Source: Glandiceps talaboti (lineage: Eukaryota > Hemichordata > Enteropneusta > Spengelidae). Taken from it: DNA of 64,000 bases. The number at the start of each line of letters is the position of its first letter. The first letter of the stretch is position 1. Location: the NCBI RefSeq assembly GCF_964340395.1, contig NC_135568.1, forward strand, positions 11,446,776-11,510,775, read 5' to 3'. The notes below the pieces were generated by a model, which made no database searches, was not told where the DNA came from, and worked only from the letters and a program-made list of their open reading frames with translations. Positions 38,013 to 50,417 of this stretch are shown here, in pieces. The position numbers were made by a program, and so were the translations under genes.

Positions 38013-39543
38013 TTGGTTGAGTCATTTGGTGCTCTGTTTCAGGTTAACTGACCTCTATTGAAGCGTTATTGACGAAACTATATATTTCCTCTCTGATCTC
38101 TTTTTTTTCATGTTTCCATAGAAATGTTGATAATTTTTCTATAATTTTACGATTGTAATATAAAATGATGATGCGAATTGACATAAATGCATAAACCCGT
38201 GTAATGGCGACAACAATTAAAGAGAAACGGACAAAATTTGCAAAATTGGTCGATTTGTCAAACGTTTCCTGTTTCTTGTGTTCTGTGAATGCGTCAGCAA
38301 ATTGACCTATGTTATACACGTAGAAGTCTGCCGGTAATACATTTTACCATTGATCACTTAGTGGGCATACGAACTATTGAAATCCAGACTTTTTTTTGTT
38401 CTAAATGCCTTCGGAAGAAGAGGCCATTAATACTTTTTCTGTAGACTTACAAGTGACACACTTGAAATTAATAACCCTGTGTCGTTTCATCCATTATCAA
38501 TCACATTGCTCCCTATTGAAATATAATTGACTCGCTGAAGTACTTGATTGAAGTTGCCGAAGTAAATTTTGACGAATGAGTTTTCTTTCACAGAATATTA
38601 TCATGACTTTAGTTCAGACCGATGTGTAGAATCAGCCGACACAGCCTAGGTTCACCTCTCGTTGAACTTTTGTATGTTATTAACGTTTTCAAAGTACGAA
38701 GACGTGAGTGTGTGTGTATATATTTGCCATTCCACTTTATAATGCCGTGCCTATGTATAAAGAAAGATTTACGAATATACAACTTTTACAACGGAAGTCT
38801 GTAGAGTGTTTATATTACCCTAGTAAGGAGCGATTTCGTAGACATCGATAAAGATGCCCAATATTATTCCGAAAAAAAATTATTTTTTTAAATCTAGAAT
38901 TTTATTGCGTTTCTTTAAAAGGGCACAAGCTGCGACCACTATGGGGGGGGGGGGACTTTTGCTATATATAAAATATACCTACATATGGTATTCCACTTAA
39001 TACTTAACCATCACTTGCTACTGGGATTCAGGCATAATATTAGAAATAAATTCGATGCCATAACTATACGTATTATACTTTTAAACAAATATAGAAGACA
39101 CCCCTTTATAGTTGCATCATAAACTAAAGTAAAATAACACCAGAAGACATTCTTTAATGTGTTAAAAAGCTTATACCAACATTTTACATTATTATAGAAT
39201 AGTTTTAAGTTTGCAATTGTATGTACGTATTTTTACCGAATTCAAAATGCTTAAAACTCAAACATTCATTGTCACTTTTACAAATCAGATTGTTATCACG
39301 GGATCTAAGGGGCGAGATAGTGTAGGATATAAAACTGAATTCTTTTACTTTGAGGATGGGGGTGGGTGGTTTGAGCCACTTTAGTTCTCATCCTACAAAA
39401 ACTATTATGCTTTTAATCTGTACCCCTAAAACAAATATTTCTAACAATTATTGTCGAATTGAGGGATGGAAGAATTTTAACTATAGTGAATGCATGGCAC
39501 TAAAAAACATTAAAAGTGTCAATAAAAGAGCTATTTTCTCCTC
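38013..39543. other. Gene-free stretch
   Basis: AT-rich DNA; a G10 run at about 38943. The minus frame at 38044-38319 has no recognisable domain. Confidence 0.4.
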
Positions 39544-39728
39544 ACTACATACTGGCTTTGTGTTCATAGAACTACATACTCCTACATACTGGCTTTGTGT
39601 TCATAGAACTACATACTCCTATATACTGGCTTTGTGTTCATAGAACCACATACCCCTACACACTGGCTTTGTATTCATAGCACTACGTACTAATACATAC
39701 TGGCGGTGTATTCATAGTACTACATTAC
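39544..39728. repeat. 37-bp minisatellite, about 5 copies
   Basis: Unit close to TACATACTGGCTTTGTGTTC followed by ATAGAACTACATACTCC; landmarks at 39552 and 39589 give a 37-base period. The last two copies are more diverged. Confidence 0.93.
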
Positions 39729-39819
39729 TACAACACAGATTTGAAACTGACTGTGCTGTCTAAAACATTTTCAATTTTGGCCAATTTAGTTTTTATCCTA
39801 CACTGAACTATTGATCTTG

Positions 39820-39918
39820 CCCCTAGCCAGGAGGGGGGGGGGGGTATTCCCCAAATTTTCAGACGGGGTGTGCGGCCTAAGTTCAAAACATATACCCATG
39901 TATAATCCAAGGGGAGGG
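39820..39918. repeat. Dispersed repeat with the ATTTTCAGACGGG motif, copy 2
   Basis: A G-rich run, then CCCCAAATTTTCAGACGGGG, TGTGCGGC and ACCCATGTA, matching the start of the repeat at 28700. Short, possibly truncated by the neighbouring TIR element. Confidence 0.5.
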
Positions 39919-39930
39919 GGGCTAACCTAG

Positions 39931-40075
39931 TCTAGCTGCTAGACCTCGGATGTTCTTCCGATAGAATACGACACACGACCGGACATCACTATCAAGGATG
40001 GCAGCCCTCACTGCGAACTTCAATTCGTTCGCTTATCGTATCGGAAGAAAGCCCGAACGTCTAATAACAATACTA
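39931..40075. mobile_element. Small TIR element flanked by 12-bp direct repeats
   Basis: The left arm (AGACCTCGGATGTTCTTCCG, 39941-39960) is an imperfect reverse complement of the right arm (CGGAAGAAAGCCCGAACGTCT, 40042-40062). The structure is bracketed by identical GGGCTAACCTAG at 39919-39930 and 40076-40087. This looks like a target-site duplication; 9-12 bases would suit Mutator-like elements. No coding capacity. Confidence 0.55.
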
Positions 40076-40087
40076 GGGCTAACCTAG

Positions 40088-43086
40088 CTCATCCTATCTC
40101 CACATACCTTTAAAAATTAATTGTGTATCACACATTATTTTAATACGGTTAATCATTGTAGCTTCTACATATCTTTGGAACATTCTATCTGATATTCTTC
40201 CAATTCACAATACATACTCTCTGACGCCATACTCCATAGCATTAGGCAGTAGACAATAAGTTTAACATATACATTACATTTATGTGAAGTAAGATGCCTT
40301 TCTAAAATATTGAAGACCTCCGACTTTACACAACATATCAATATAGAATATCAAATGTTGTATCTCCTGGGTATACTTTTTGATAAGGTAATGGGTTTTG
40401 TGTAGATTCATACAAAGAAGAGTTTGCACGAGAACCCCTTCATCGTTATCAACGTCTTAATAGTACGTTATGTCATGGAATGCTTAGTTTACCTTCTGGC
40501 AATTCAACATCCGCCCAATGACGTAGACAGAGATTGCAAATCATTACTTTTCAGCTGTTGTTGTTTTTTTCAAAAAGTTCACCTTTTATCAATCCAGCTT
40601 CGAAAGAGCTAAACGTAATAGTAAGTTTACACAGCAGCTTACAAGGCATTGACAGTCTCTTTCAATATTTTGTTCTTCTTATTATAATTGATATAAAATA
40701 TTTCTTCTCATTATTTTTCCAGTATCTCCTCTCCCCAAAGTTCTTGTTTTGTACAAAGCAAATGCCGCCACCACCAAAATTAAGTTAGTTACATTAAAAG
40801 CCTTACAGCTCATTATTCAACCATACACTTTAAGTTTCAACAGCAGTATGACATTAAATTCTTCACACAGTCTGTTAGTGGCATCTTCAAAACCAGACCA
40901 CCACTTTACATTCAAAAAGAAAATGTTTCCAATCTTTAAATTTCAATTGTTTATGCTTTTAGCATCGTTATTCCATTAGTATACATACCCACCTTTGCCT
41001 CTTTTGAAAAAAAGACAGTAATAAATACATCGTTAGATAACGGATTCTTCAAAAAGTATCTCATATGATTGCCTGTGTCAAATGTTTCATGGATGGCAAG
41101 GTCGAAATATCCTTGCACCATAGGTATTTAAATTAAGTCAAAGACTCGAATTGTGGCCTCAACGCTTAGACTCAAAACGTTAGTGTGATGGGTATCATTT
41201 GACTAATCTTGATCTCTATCATTCAATAAAAACGATTTGCTAAGTGTGTTTCATGATAACATGACCTCAGTAAAATAGGGTAGGTAGGTCGGGAATTTAT
41301 TTTATTGTAGCTTTTCAGTTGGTTTGGTTTTTGAAAACTATTACTTCTGTGATATTTTGATATAATATGTACAAACATCGCTTGGGAAAGAAAACAGATC
41401 TAGACGTGCTTGAAGGTCATGAAGACAAAGAATTTCATATCTTTTGGTTTTATTTCAACAATGTTTATGTTCGGAGACTTAAACTAGTGTCAGTTCCATT
41501 ATCGGAAATACACATCCTTTTTTATTTGGTCTAATATCTAAATCTCCAATTTGTTACAGTTACCGCTAAATTGATAAAACTGTTGATTTTGATAAACTTG
41601 AAGCAGTTGGTCTGGGACCGACGTGCTGTTAAAGATGTTTCAGATACGTTCCTGACTGTAGATATTGAAGCGCTAGTAAATGTTTGTATTACTACTTAAT
41701 TAAGCCCTGTATCTTGCATTACAGGTAGACTTAACCTAAATAAAAACGAATTAAATAAAATACAGTCCAATCCATGGAGAGAGAAAATATCGACAGATGG
41801 CGGAAATATGAAGCCTCTAGCTTTGATGCATAAATTCTCCAACAAACATATAAATGTAAACACATGGTTTTGACAAGTACATAGAAAATAATAAAAGGAA
41901 CCGCAGATCGATGACGCTGTGACGTAGTTGAATAACACGTGACGATAAATGTCCATAGAGATTATTTTCAAGTTACATGATGAATGTCAAAATTGTTTAT
42001 AGATGTTTGGTCATGGTTAGAACAGTTCCCAAAGGGAAAGTAATACAATGACTCTGACGCAGATGTTTCCTAAAAAACAGTCTAAAAATATTCTCCTGAT
42101 AGTTGTGGCATCTGCTACAAATGAGGTATTATTGTCAGGAGTCGTTATCTTTGTTTGGCTGTTTTCAGACTTTGTCGGTAAGGAAAAATGTTGCCCCCCT
42201 GAAAATGATGATACATAGGTAAAATAGAAATCTATGGCATGTATGATGTCAGCTGTGCCTTACAATGAAAGATAAAACTGTTCAGTCACCCATACACGTA
42301 AGATAATCGAACTAAAATGAAGAAAATTACACATATGAAATAACTCAGAGTCAGAGATGAGTCCTTTACTAAGGTACACCTTGTTGACCAAATTATAATC
42401 AAAATTATTCAAATCTCCCAAATTGTTGCCATATGAAAGCTACTTTCTTGGCCTTTTGAAATAATACAACACGTTTGGGGTTCACCTTGTTACCTTGTTA
42501 TTTATGAAGGACATCTACAATCTTTTATTTTCTCATAGTGTTACATACACAGTATACGGCGGCCATATTGGATTGTCAAGCGATTTGATTTCGATATCAT
42601 TTCGACATCTTTTTTCAAAACTTTAAATAGTGACCCCTGCTTTTTAATATAACTTGATTTGAATGATTCGATCTCATGAACAAGATAGTAGTACATTAAA
42701 AGTGTTGGATAATTTTAGTTCTCAGGTACATATCTTTAAATGTTCAATTCTAAGTTCAAGAACCAAGACTTTTATGCCAGATGTAACGAGTGACAATAAA
42801 AAGTAAAAGTGCTAAAGTATACGTATTATACTACCATTACTACTTCTCATAATATATTGCCCACTTATTAAACCTTTTTGCAATACTAAAAATTCAGAAT
42901 AAAAACTTAACAGCTCGTCTAGTCCATCTCCTAAGATATCGATCGATAATAAATGATATACAGCAGTAGATATGAATCAAAATGACAATATCTCAAAGTG
43001 ATATACGATGTGCTCATAAATAAATTTACAAAAAGTGAATTTTGTAACATTATTTTAAAAAGATTTTAAAAAACATTATTTTCACA
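40088..43086. other. Gene-free stretch
   Basis: AT-rich sequence; small open frames at 40424-40979 and 41696-41971 have no domain. A YY1-like GGCGGCCATATTGG lies at about 42560. Confidence 0.4.
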
Positions 43087-43425
43087 TTACGTTACACTAC
43101 ATTACATTACGTTACATTACATTACATTACATTACATTTCATTACAATAACGAGATTTGCAGGTGAAAAACATAATACATAACAACATAAACACGAGAGG
43201 CGAAGGGATAACTTGAATAAAGAAATTATTACAAATCAATGTCCAAAAGAACTGACCACTTTGATTCACGTAAATTAACATTGTTCCTCCTTTTTGCGAT
43301 AGCAAGTTCTACTGAGCGGATCTCTTTGATCTTTTCTTTGAATAAGCGCAAATATAAAGGACTGTTGTTGAATCTGGCATAATAAAGAAAATACTTTCGT
43401 CTTAACATTAAATGATTAACAAGAG
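43087..43425 (-). mobile_element. LINE 3-prime end with (TGTAA)n tail, L2/CR1-like
   Basis: Reading the minus strand, an open stretch of 64 codons (43423 to a TAA at 43229-43231) ends a protein: YFLYYARFNN, PLYLRLFKEKIKEIRS, then ESKWSVLLDIDL and stop. About 85 bases of untranslated sequence and a (TGTAA)n tail (43087-43143, read as ATTAC on plus) follow. LINEs of the L2 group end in TGTAA repeats, so the element is most likely a 5-prime-truncated L2-like insertion. Upstream of 43425 the frame breaks at a T/A run. Confidence 0.7.
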
Positions 43426-44466
43426 TTTAAAAAAAAGTTATTTTTTTGTCTAACTTGTGTAATCGAATCTTTTATATACTATGTTTGAATATTATGTTTG
43501 AGTTGTGTTAGCAGCAAGGGATAGTTAACTATGTTGAAGTAAGAAGAATGATACAGGAATATTTTAATATGCAGCATAAATTATCCCCGAACAAAAACCC
43601 AGATTGTATCCTATCTATTAACATTTACCACACGTTGCCTGATGGTGTTCAATGGCTCTGGTTGACACAACCAAGTAGAAGCCAACAAGAAACTGCACAT
43701 TCTAGACTTTAAGATATCACGATCGCGATTTCTTGGTACGTTGTCTAAATAAATTAAGACGTTTAACGTACCGCAACTAGATGAAGACACGCGTGTGCCA
43801 ATGTTTTGATATCTGCATGGTGTACGTTAGTTTATTTCATTTTGACAAAATGTCACAAAATACTAGTCATTCAATCTTGCTATCTCAAGCGTAGCATGTG
43901 CAGTTTCTTATTGGTTTCTGCGTGGTTTTATCAAATGGGTCTAGTTTATTGCTAAGATGCAATGATCCGTACGTGGATGTATTAACAGAAATACAACACA
44001 AAACGAGTGATAAATTGGTAAACAGACACGCGGTTCAGAACTAACAAGTTATACATTTACCTTCTAGGAATGTACTGAGTTTGACTATCTGATAAGGGTA
44101 ATTAGAAATTAAAAATATATCGCCACGGTTCATGGGCTGTAATTTTGTTACGCTGATGACGTAAGTAAGCTTACATTTTGAGAGAGATTAGACATAATTC
44201 TAATCCTCCACAGAGTCATTTTATCTTTTACTCCATACGACATGTACTGCTCTCAATGACGTCACATTTGTCATTCTGGTCGAGATATGTGAAACTGAGG
44301 AGCCGGACATTGACTCCTTGCAAAACAATTTATTGCTGGTAAAGTTTTACAACAATCTTGCCTTAAAAGACAGTGTAAACTTTCAGCGGTTACTCAATGA
44401 TCAGTCACTTTCTTGTTCCATAAGCATGCTAAACAGATTTGTCATATTACCATTATTGTTATCATG
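43426..44466. other. Spacer without gene
   Basis: May contain decayed LINE sequence immediately upstream of the fragment above; nothing else supported. Confidence 0.35.
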
Positions 44467-44534
44467 ACATACACACATACATACATACATACATACATAC
44501 ATACATACATACATACATACATACATACATACAT

Positions 44535-44566
<32 letters not shown>

Positions 44567-44606
44567 GCATAAATACATACATACATACATACATACATAC
44601 ATACAT

Positions 44607-44637
<31 letters not shown>

Positions 44638-44950
44638 TACATACATACATACATACATACATACATACATACATACATACATACATACATACACACACAC
44701 ATACATACATACATACATACATACATACATACATACATACATACATACATACATACATACATACATACACACGTACATACACACATACACACATACATAC
44801 ATACATACATACATACATACATACATACATACATACATACATACATACATACTCACACACATACATACATACATACATACATACATACATACATACATAC
44901 ATACATACATACATACATACATACATACATACATACATACATACATACAC
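44467..44950. repeat. CATA microsatellite, about 480 bp (longest in window)
   Basis: (CATA)n with CACA-rich interruptions at several places. The reading frames of 134-282 aa on both strands are repeat translation, although one minus frame joins about 120 non-repetitive codons (45310-44951) without known domain. Confidence 0.97.
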
Positions 44951-45619
44951 GCCCACGTAATCATTCAGTAAAGCATTCTGAATCAACCTAAAGCTGTCAT
45001 TTTGGTGTATTATTCCAACCCTTCCATTTGATTGACTTCCTAAAGGTATATTCAATGTAAATATAACTAATAAGGATGATTGAAACCATAATTGCATGGT
45101 TAAGACTGTCAAGGAACCATGACTTATTAGCCACAACAGTAACACGTACGTTTGACAGGAATTGTAAAGAACCATGTCTGAGACACGGTAACTGTGTGTA
45201 ATCTTTAGTAAATCTGACTGCAAATCTTTGAACGGAAATGTCATACAAGTAAAGTATAGTAAAAAAGTAGTAATTAATGTAATTAAACAGTGAAAGTCAA
45301 GGAGGGTCAAGTGAAGGTTATTTCTAAATTGGGAAAAAATTATCTCTAGATCGTACTGACCTGACGCTGTAACTTAACCCTTAAATACTAGTATCCAGGA
45401 TGGGCAAATATTACAGTTGAGTATTGATTCTTGGACATTTTGCTATAAGAAGCTGAGACAGCGTACTTTAAATGTGTAAAGAAAGTGTAGTTCATTATTT
45501 CAAACACGTATCCATCATTTGGATAAGAGATTCTTGATCACCATACGTTACACTTTTACGATAGTAACTACTATTACCAAGCATTGCGATGTCTAACCAT
45601 GTAACAATGACCAAGGGCA
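44951..45619. other. Spacer with a non-repetitive open stretch
   Basis: Two overlapping minus frames (44997-45248 and 45310-44951) are open but neither shows a domain or splice signals. Confidence 0.3.
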
Positions 45620-45997
45620 AATACAACTGGCGACACCAGACAGTATACGAACGGAACCTGTTACAAACAGGGAAAGTACACAACTGAATTGGATTAATAA
45701 CACTTGGCACATCATGTTGGTAATACAGAGACTTGTATTACACACCATGGTTTGATATGAACAGTTTTATGGCCTCTTTACATGTACATGAAATGCCAGG
45801 AGAACTGGAAATTTGTTTGTGAACATGAACTATTATGTAAAGTGGCCATATAAAATGTTATCAAAAGATGGAATGTAATACAAGTCTGTGTACTTCCAAT
45901 GTGCTGTGCCAAGTGTTTTAATCCAATACATTTGTTTACTTTCCCTGTTTGTAACAAGCTTCCATTCGTCCACAGTCTGGTGTCGAAAGTTGTATTT
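45620..45997. repeat. 165-bp foldback (inverted) repeat with 50-bp spacer
   Basis: The left arm 45620-45784 and the right arm 45835-45997 are reverse complements of each other at roughly 80 percent, sharing GTTACAAACAGGGAAAGTA, AACACTTGGCACA and ACAGACTTGTATTACA-like blocks. One arm lies in an open minus frame (45778-46035, with LLQTGKVNKC). Either a transposon-like foldback or an inverted duplication of older coding sequence. Confidence 0.85.
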
Positions 45998-46255
45998 TCA
46001 ATGCCATTCATGTCAGAAGGAAATCCAAAAATCAAAATCTACTGATATAAATTCACATAGAGAGAAAAAGACATGAATGATTTAAAAACAATATAATGTT
46101 ACTGGCATGCTTACTAACACCTTCAAGCAAAAAGATGCGTCATGATATGTAACCGCCACCCCTTCTTTCGAAGACATTATTATTTAAAAAACTAAGGTAT
46201 CTCTGCTCCAGTTCACCTGAACAACATAAATGTACCAAATTAACGTTGCAGTCAG

Positions 46256-46363
46256 TTGTTGTTGTTGTTGTTGTTGTTGCTGTTGTTGTTGTCGTCGTCG
46301 TCGTCGTCGTTGTTGCTGTTGTTGTTGTTGTTGTCGTCATCATTGTCGTCGTCGTCGTCGTTG

Positions 46364-46395
<32 letters not shown>

Positions 46396-46457
46396 GGTGG
46401 TGGTGGTGGTGGTGGTGGTGGTGTTTTTTGGGGGTTTTTTTTTGGTTTTATTTTTTT
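46256..46457. repeat. Composite triplet repeat TTG, TCG, GGT
   Basis: Blocks of TTG, TCG, TTG, TCG, TTG and then 14 GGT units (about 46380-46421), ending in a G/T-rich tract. The homopolymer-like reading frames are artefacts. Confidence 0.95.
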
Positions 46458-47396
46458 AAATACTGTCATATTAAAAGAATACACCAAACTAACCATTTAC
46501 CGATGCGAACAAATGAAAATAATCTTGTTTCGGAAAATTCAAAATGTTATGGAATGTTGCCAAACTTTGTAGTTTAGCACTTAGTATATAGCATGGTACC
46601 TTATAATCCAACTCAGTCTGCTGCTTTATATTAAGTTCATTTCCCCATGAGAATTGTCGATGAGATAACAAATATAAATTTGTAATTTTATCAGAATTTT
46701 TTTTATCTTCGATATTACATCTAATATGCATACACAAATCTTTATCATACGTAATATTCTTCTTTACACGGTAAGAATAAATCTCTTATCAAGAATATGT
46801 CAACCAAAGCTATAATAATGTGCATTTTTAAAGAAAGTGGTCTGCAGGATCTGGTCTATGAATATTCTATATATAACATATTTTCATTACACGCCGTGTT
46901 CATATAGCCTTCAGTGATTTGCTTAGAGCGTATCACGTGATATAGATTATTGACCCACAGTGACATTTCGCATATAGGGGCACCCATCGCGCTCTGTTTT
47001 CCCAAGGGCAATGTGCATGTAGCTCGGAAGTTTTGCGATTTGCTTTGACTTTGGAAAGAATATGTGCCTGAGAGTGTGATGTGTTATAAACCACTTATTG
47101 CCTGGCCTTATTTGGGCACTAGTAGACGTCATATTACCCCTCATGCTGTTATGTAGAAACTAGTTGCTACATAAAACTCTCATGCTAATAGACGTTTGCT
47201 AGTACATGATATATACATAATATGATAACTTGAAGATCATACACATCATTGACACGTGATCAAGAAACCCGGAAAGGTCCGGTGCATAAATTACTGTGCA
47301 ATGGCCTCGCATTCGGCTTCAGGTTAAAGCTGAAAGGAAATTATGCCGAAAACTATTTTGTAATACTACGTTCATTCATGTACTGCACCTCAGTAA
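46458..47396. other. Gene-free stretch
   Basis: No gene or repeat supported; the minus frame at 46489-46737 has no domain. Confidence 0.4.
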
Positions 47397-47600
47397 ATCG
47401 ATCGCTCGCTCGCTCGCTGACTGACTGACTGACTGACTGACTGACTGACTGACTGATGACTGACTGATGACTCGCTCACTCACTCACTCACTCACTCACT
47501 CACTCACTCATTCATTCATTCACAGTCAATCCATCAATCAACGAATCAGTCAGTCAGTCAGTCAGTCAGTCAGTCAGTCAACTGATCGATCGATCAATCT
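47397..47600. repeat. Composite GACT / CACT / CAGT array forming a hairpin
   Basis: (CTGA)n at 47417-47470, (CACT)n to about 47510, then (CAGT)n at 47548-47583. CAGT is the reverse complement of ACTG, so the outer blocks can pair. GATCGATC-type sequence flanks both sides. Confidence 0.93.
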
Positions 47601-48535
47601 ATCCATTTACCAATCGATGAAATAATCACAACCAATAGAAATACAACAAAGACAAGACAAATTAAAGTTAATGACAATCGTTCTTTAAGATTATAAATTA
47701 ACTGATATGACAAATTTTTATTTGGCAGTTTTTTCCCGAAACGTTTATTTTTGTAAGCTGTTGGTGATTGGTAAAAGTTGTAAGGCAAACATTGTAGTTT
47801 TATTTGACAAGCAAGATTAGAAAGGAGTGTGTTAGTTTGTTGAGTGTATTGCCCAGATATATCGATAGCTTTAATCTTTTTTTTACGACGTTCCTGGTAG
47901 ATAACGTTGTAAACTACTAGCAATTCGTTCTTGTTAGATATCGCCACAGCGGCAAAATAATCTCTGGCAAGCGATAATGTTCGTAGGCGATAATGATTGA
48001 TCGCATGGTGTCATATCTGATAGTACAATTGCGTGTTTGTCTCAGACAAAACTACTAAAGAGAATTCTAACGTTCTGACTTAATTACTGATAAAAGAACC
48101 TATCTAAAAGTCAGTCAATTTAGCGGTCAAGCTATCGATCGATGGATCGACATATCTACTAATCAAATAACCCCAATAGCACTTAGCAAATAAATTTGGT
48201 AACCCATTACCATCCAATTGTTTGATATATTGAGCCAGTAAATAGATTCCATCGACCTGTGTTACTATGACTACAATCAATTTCAATTAACATAAATATT
48301 ATAAACATGTCTTAACGCGTTGATATTGTGACCATCATGATAATATAACAATATTTTACAATTGACAAACTGAGTTTATGAGCTTTTTAACTCAATCATT
48401 ATAATATTGATTATACTGCTTTAAACGTGAACGCCACTAAATAATGATCCAATGTCACATAATGTTCGTGTGATTACCAAGAAACATAAATTGCTTGAAA
48501 CGTGTTGCCTCATTGGACTTAACAGACATACGTTA
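47601..48535. other. Gene-free stretch
   Basis: The minus frame at 47594-47947 (117 aa) ends in a hydrophobic segment (LICLVFVVFLLVVIISSIG) but has no recognisable family or splice context. Confidence 0.3.
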
Positions 48536-48886
48536 CATATGTGTTAGATGAACAATGGTTATGACTCCTGACTGCTTATTACCTAAATAGTCATGAATAT
48601 TTGAACACAAATTTCGCCACTTAAGGAAATCAAAAATACTTTCCTAATCTTTTGGTTCTGGAAAGTTATTTCGTGATTTTGAAAACATATTTAATTATGC
48701 GTGATTAAAAAGAAACACCAAGGATTCAAACTTTATTTCACCTTCAATGTTCTTGCAATGGTCCCATTTTGCGTCATGGAAGTTTGCAGACATGGATTTG
48801 CATTTGAAGAACAGTGGATACTTTATACTCCTACCTGCTTATTACCTAAATACTCATGAATATATATTGTTCATCTAATATATATG
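48536..48886. mobile_element. TIR-bounded MITE-like element, about 350 bp
   Basis: Arms at 48536-48562 and 48860-48886 share TTAGATGAACAAT and its reverse complement with flanking matches. Inside, the segment CTGCTTATTACCTAAATA and TCATGAATAT occurs twice in direct orientation (about 48570 and 48835). No transposase frame and no confirmed target duplication. Confidence 0.5.
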
Positions 48887-50417
48887 CATGTCTGCTAAGT
48901 CATACTAGGTAACAGTGGACCTGCTAGAACAATAGGGGTGAAAAAAAAAAGAGTTTCAATTTGCTTATTTTTTGCAAGTGTGCGAAATTTATGTGATGCG
49001 ATATCATGAAATGACTCTCCAGAACCCAAACTTAATGAAAATACCTTAAAATTCTATTTGCAGGAGTGACTTTCTCCATTACTGTTGATGAAAGCCTATG
49101 ATGTTATTTTCAACCCGTCTTTTGGCGTTATTAGCACAGTTAATAGCATAATATAGATTTCCTTGAAATTTTTCTTCACGTCTATATATACTACATTATG
49201 TCACTGAATTGTCAATGAAAATTGATATAATATTGTATAATGTATGCTTCATACAGTGATATGGTTCATGTCATTTCATAATTCCTAAATATCATATTTA
49301 AATTTGAGTTAACAGGTAGATATTGAGTGAATTAGCAGAGAACAAGTGATGGGTAAACACATGCCTTGGTAAGTACAATACTGAAAAAACACCCCTTCCC
49401 TTAAAATGAAGTAAAATCGATCAAATACTTATGACTGTGTCTATGGTTAAAGCTATTGTAAATATGGGGAAAGTAATTTATCACATTTGTTTCTAATTTG
49501 CCAAAGTTACTAATGTATTTAGTGTCTTAATTTGTTTTAGCGGATTCTCTTCTGTTCAATATAATTTACATCACATTTCAATTAACACTGGTCCTATGAT
49601 AACATTTAATTCTAAGTAGAAATTGAAAGCCCATCAATTTCCACCCAAGTAGTACATTCCTTATAGTATCAGTACATTTCTTAAAGGTTTAGTAGACTAT
49701 GGGTACATTTCTAATAATTAAATGTACATTTCTTCTAATCAATAGAGAATTTCTTATAATCTTAGTACATTTCCAACCAATAGAGTTATCAATAGTCACG
49801 GTTGAATACACTTTTGTGATGTCATTACATTTTGTCATTCGATCAAATTCGTTATCTTTTAATGCCTCATCGTGAAATAAATATAGGGCGTGAGTGTCAG
49901 GATTGGCGGAAAATACTTATATTTGTCGACGTAACTCTTTCAATAGATAAATACCTTAATTGATAATTGCCGATAATTGATATATACAGCTTAATGAATC
50001 ACGGGGATCTAATTGAAAAAAATACTAAAGTGAACTCATATATCACAATATGGGATGAATTCCGGAAAATTGGGACCTATAAACTCCTTTATTTAAACAG
50101 CAGGGAGTTAAGTGTACATATTTGTTGCTTGCTATGTTACATTATAAAGTACCAATTAACCATGTAATGTAAGATAAGCTCATTTCATGCATTGAGGGCA
50201 ACACAGTTGAACGAACCCAATAAAAATTACCAAATACAAACAGAAAAAAATATGATAAGCATAAATTATCTAGTTTATCTTATCATTCAGGGGCTTCACA
50301 CTCCAATAGTCTAATGTGAGAGAATAGTGTCGGATTAGACAATAAAGTCCACGACGTGATGTCTGGCCTTAAATCCGACTGCATATGAGTACTGCAAGAT
50401 AATTCCCTTGCACTCAG
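48887..50417. other. Gene-free stretch
   Basis: AT-rich unique sequence; nothing supported. Confidence 0.4.

Noticed and set aside
41275-41330. Partial resemblance to the MITE internal block (AATAGGGTAGGTAGGTCGGG)
   Set aside because: Only a short G/T-rich stretch matches and neither end of the element is present.
46140-46577. Poly-Cys, poly-Val, poly-Leu and poly-Thr frames
   Set aside because: Translations of the TTG/TCG/GGT repeat in different frames.
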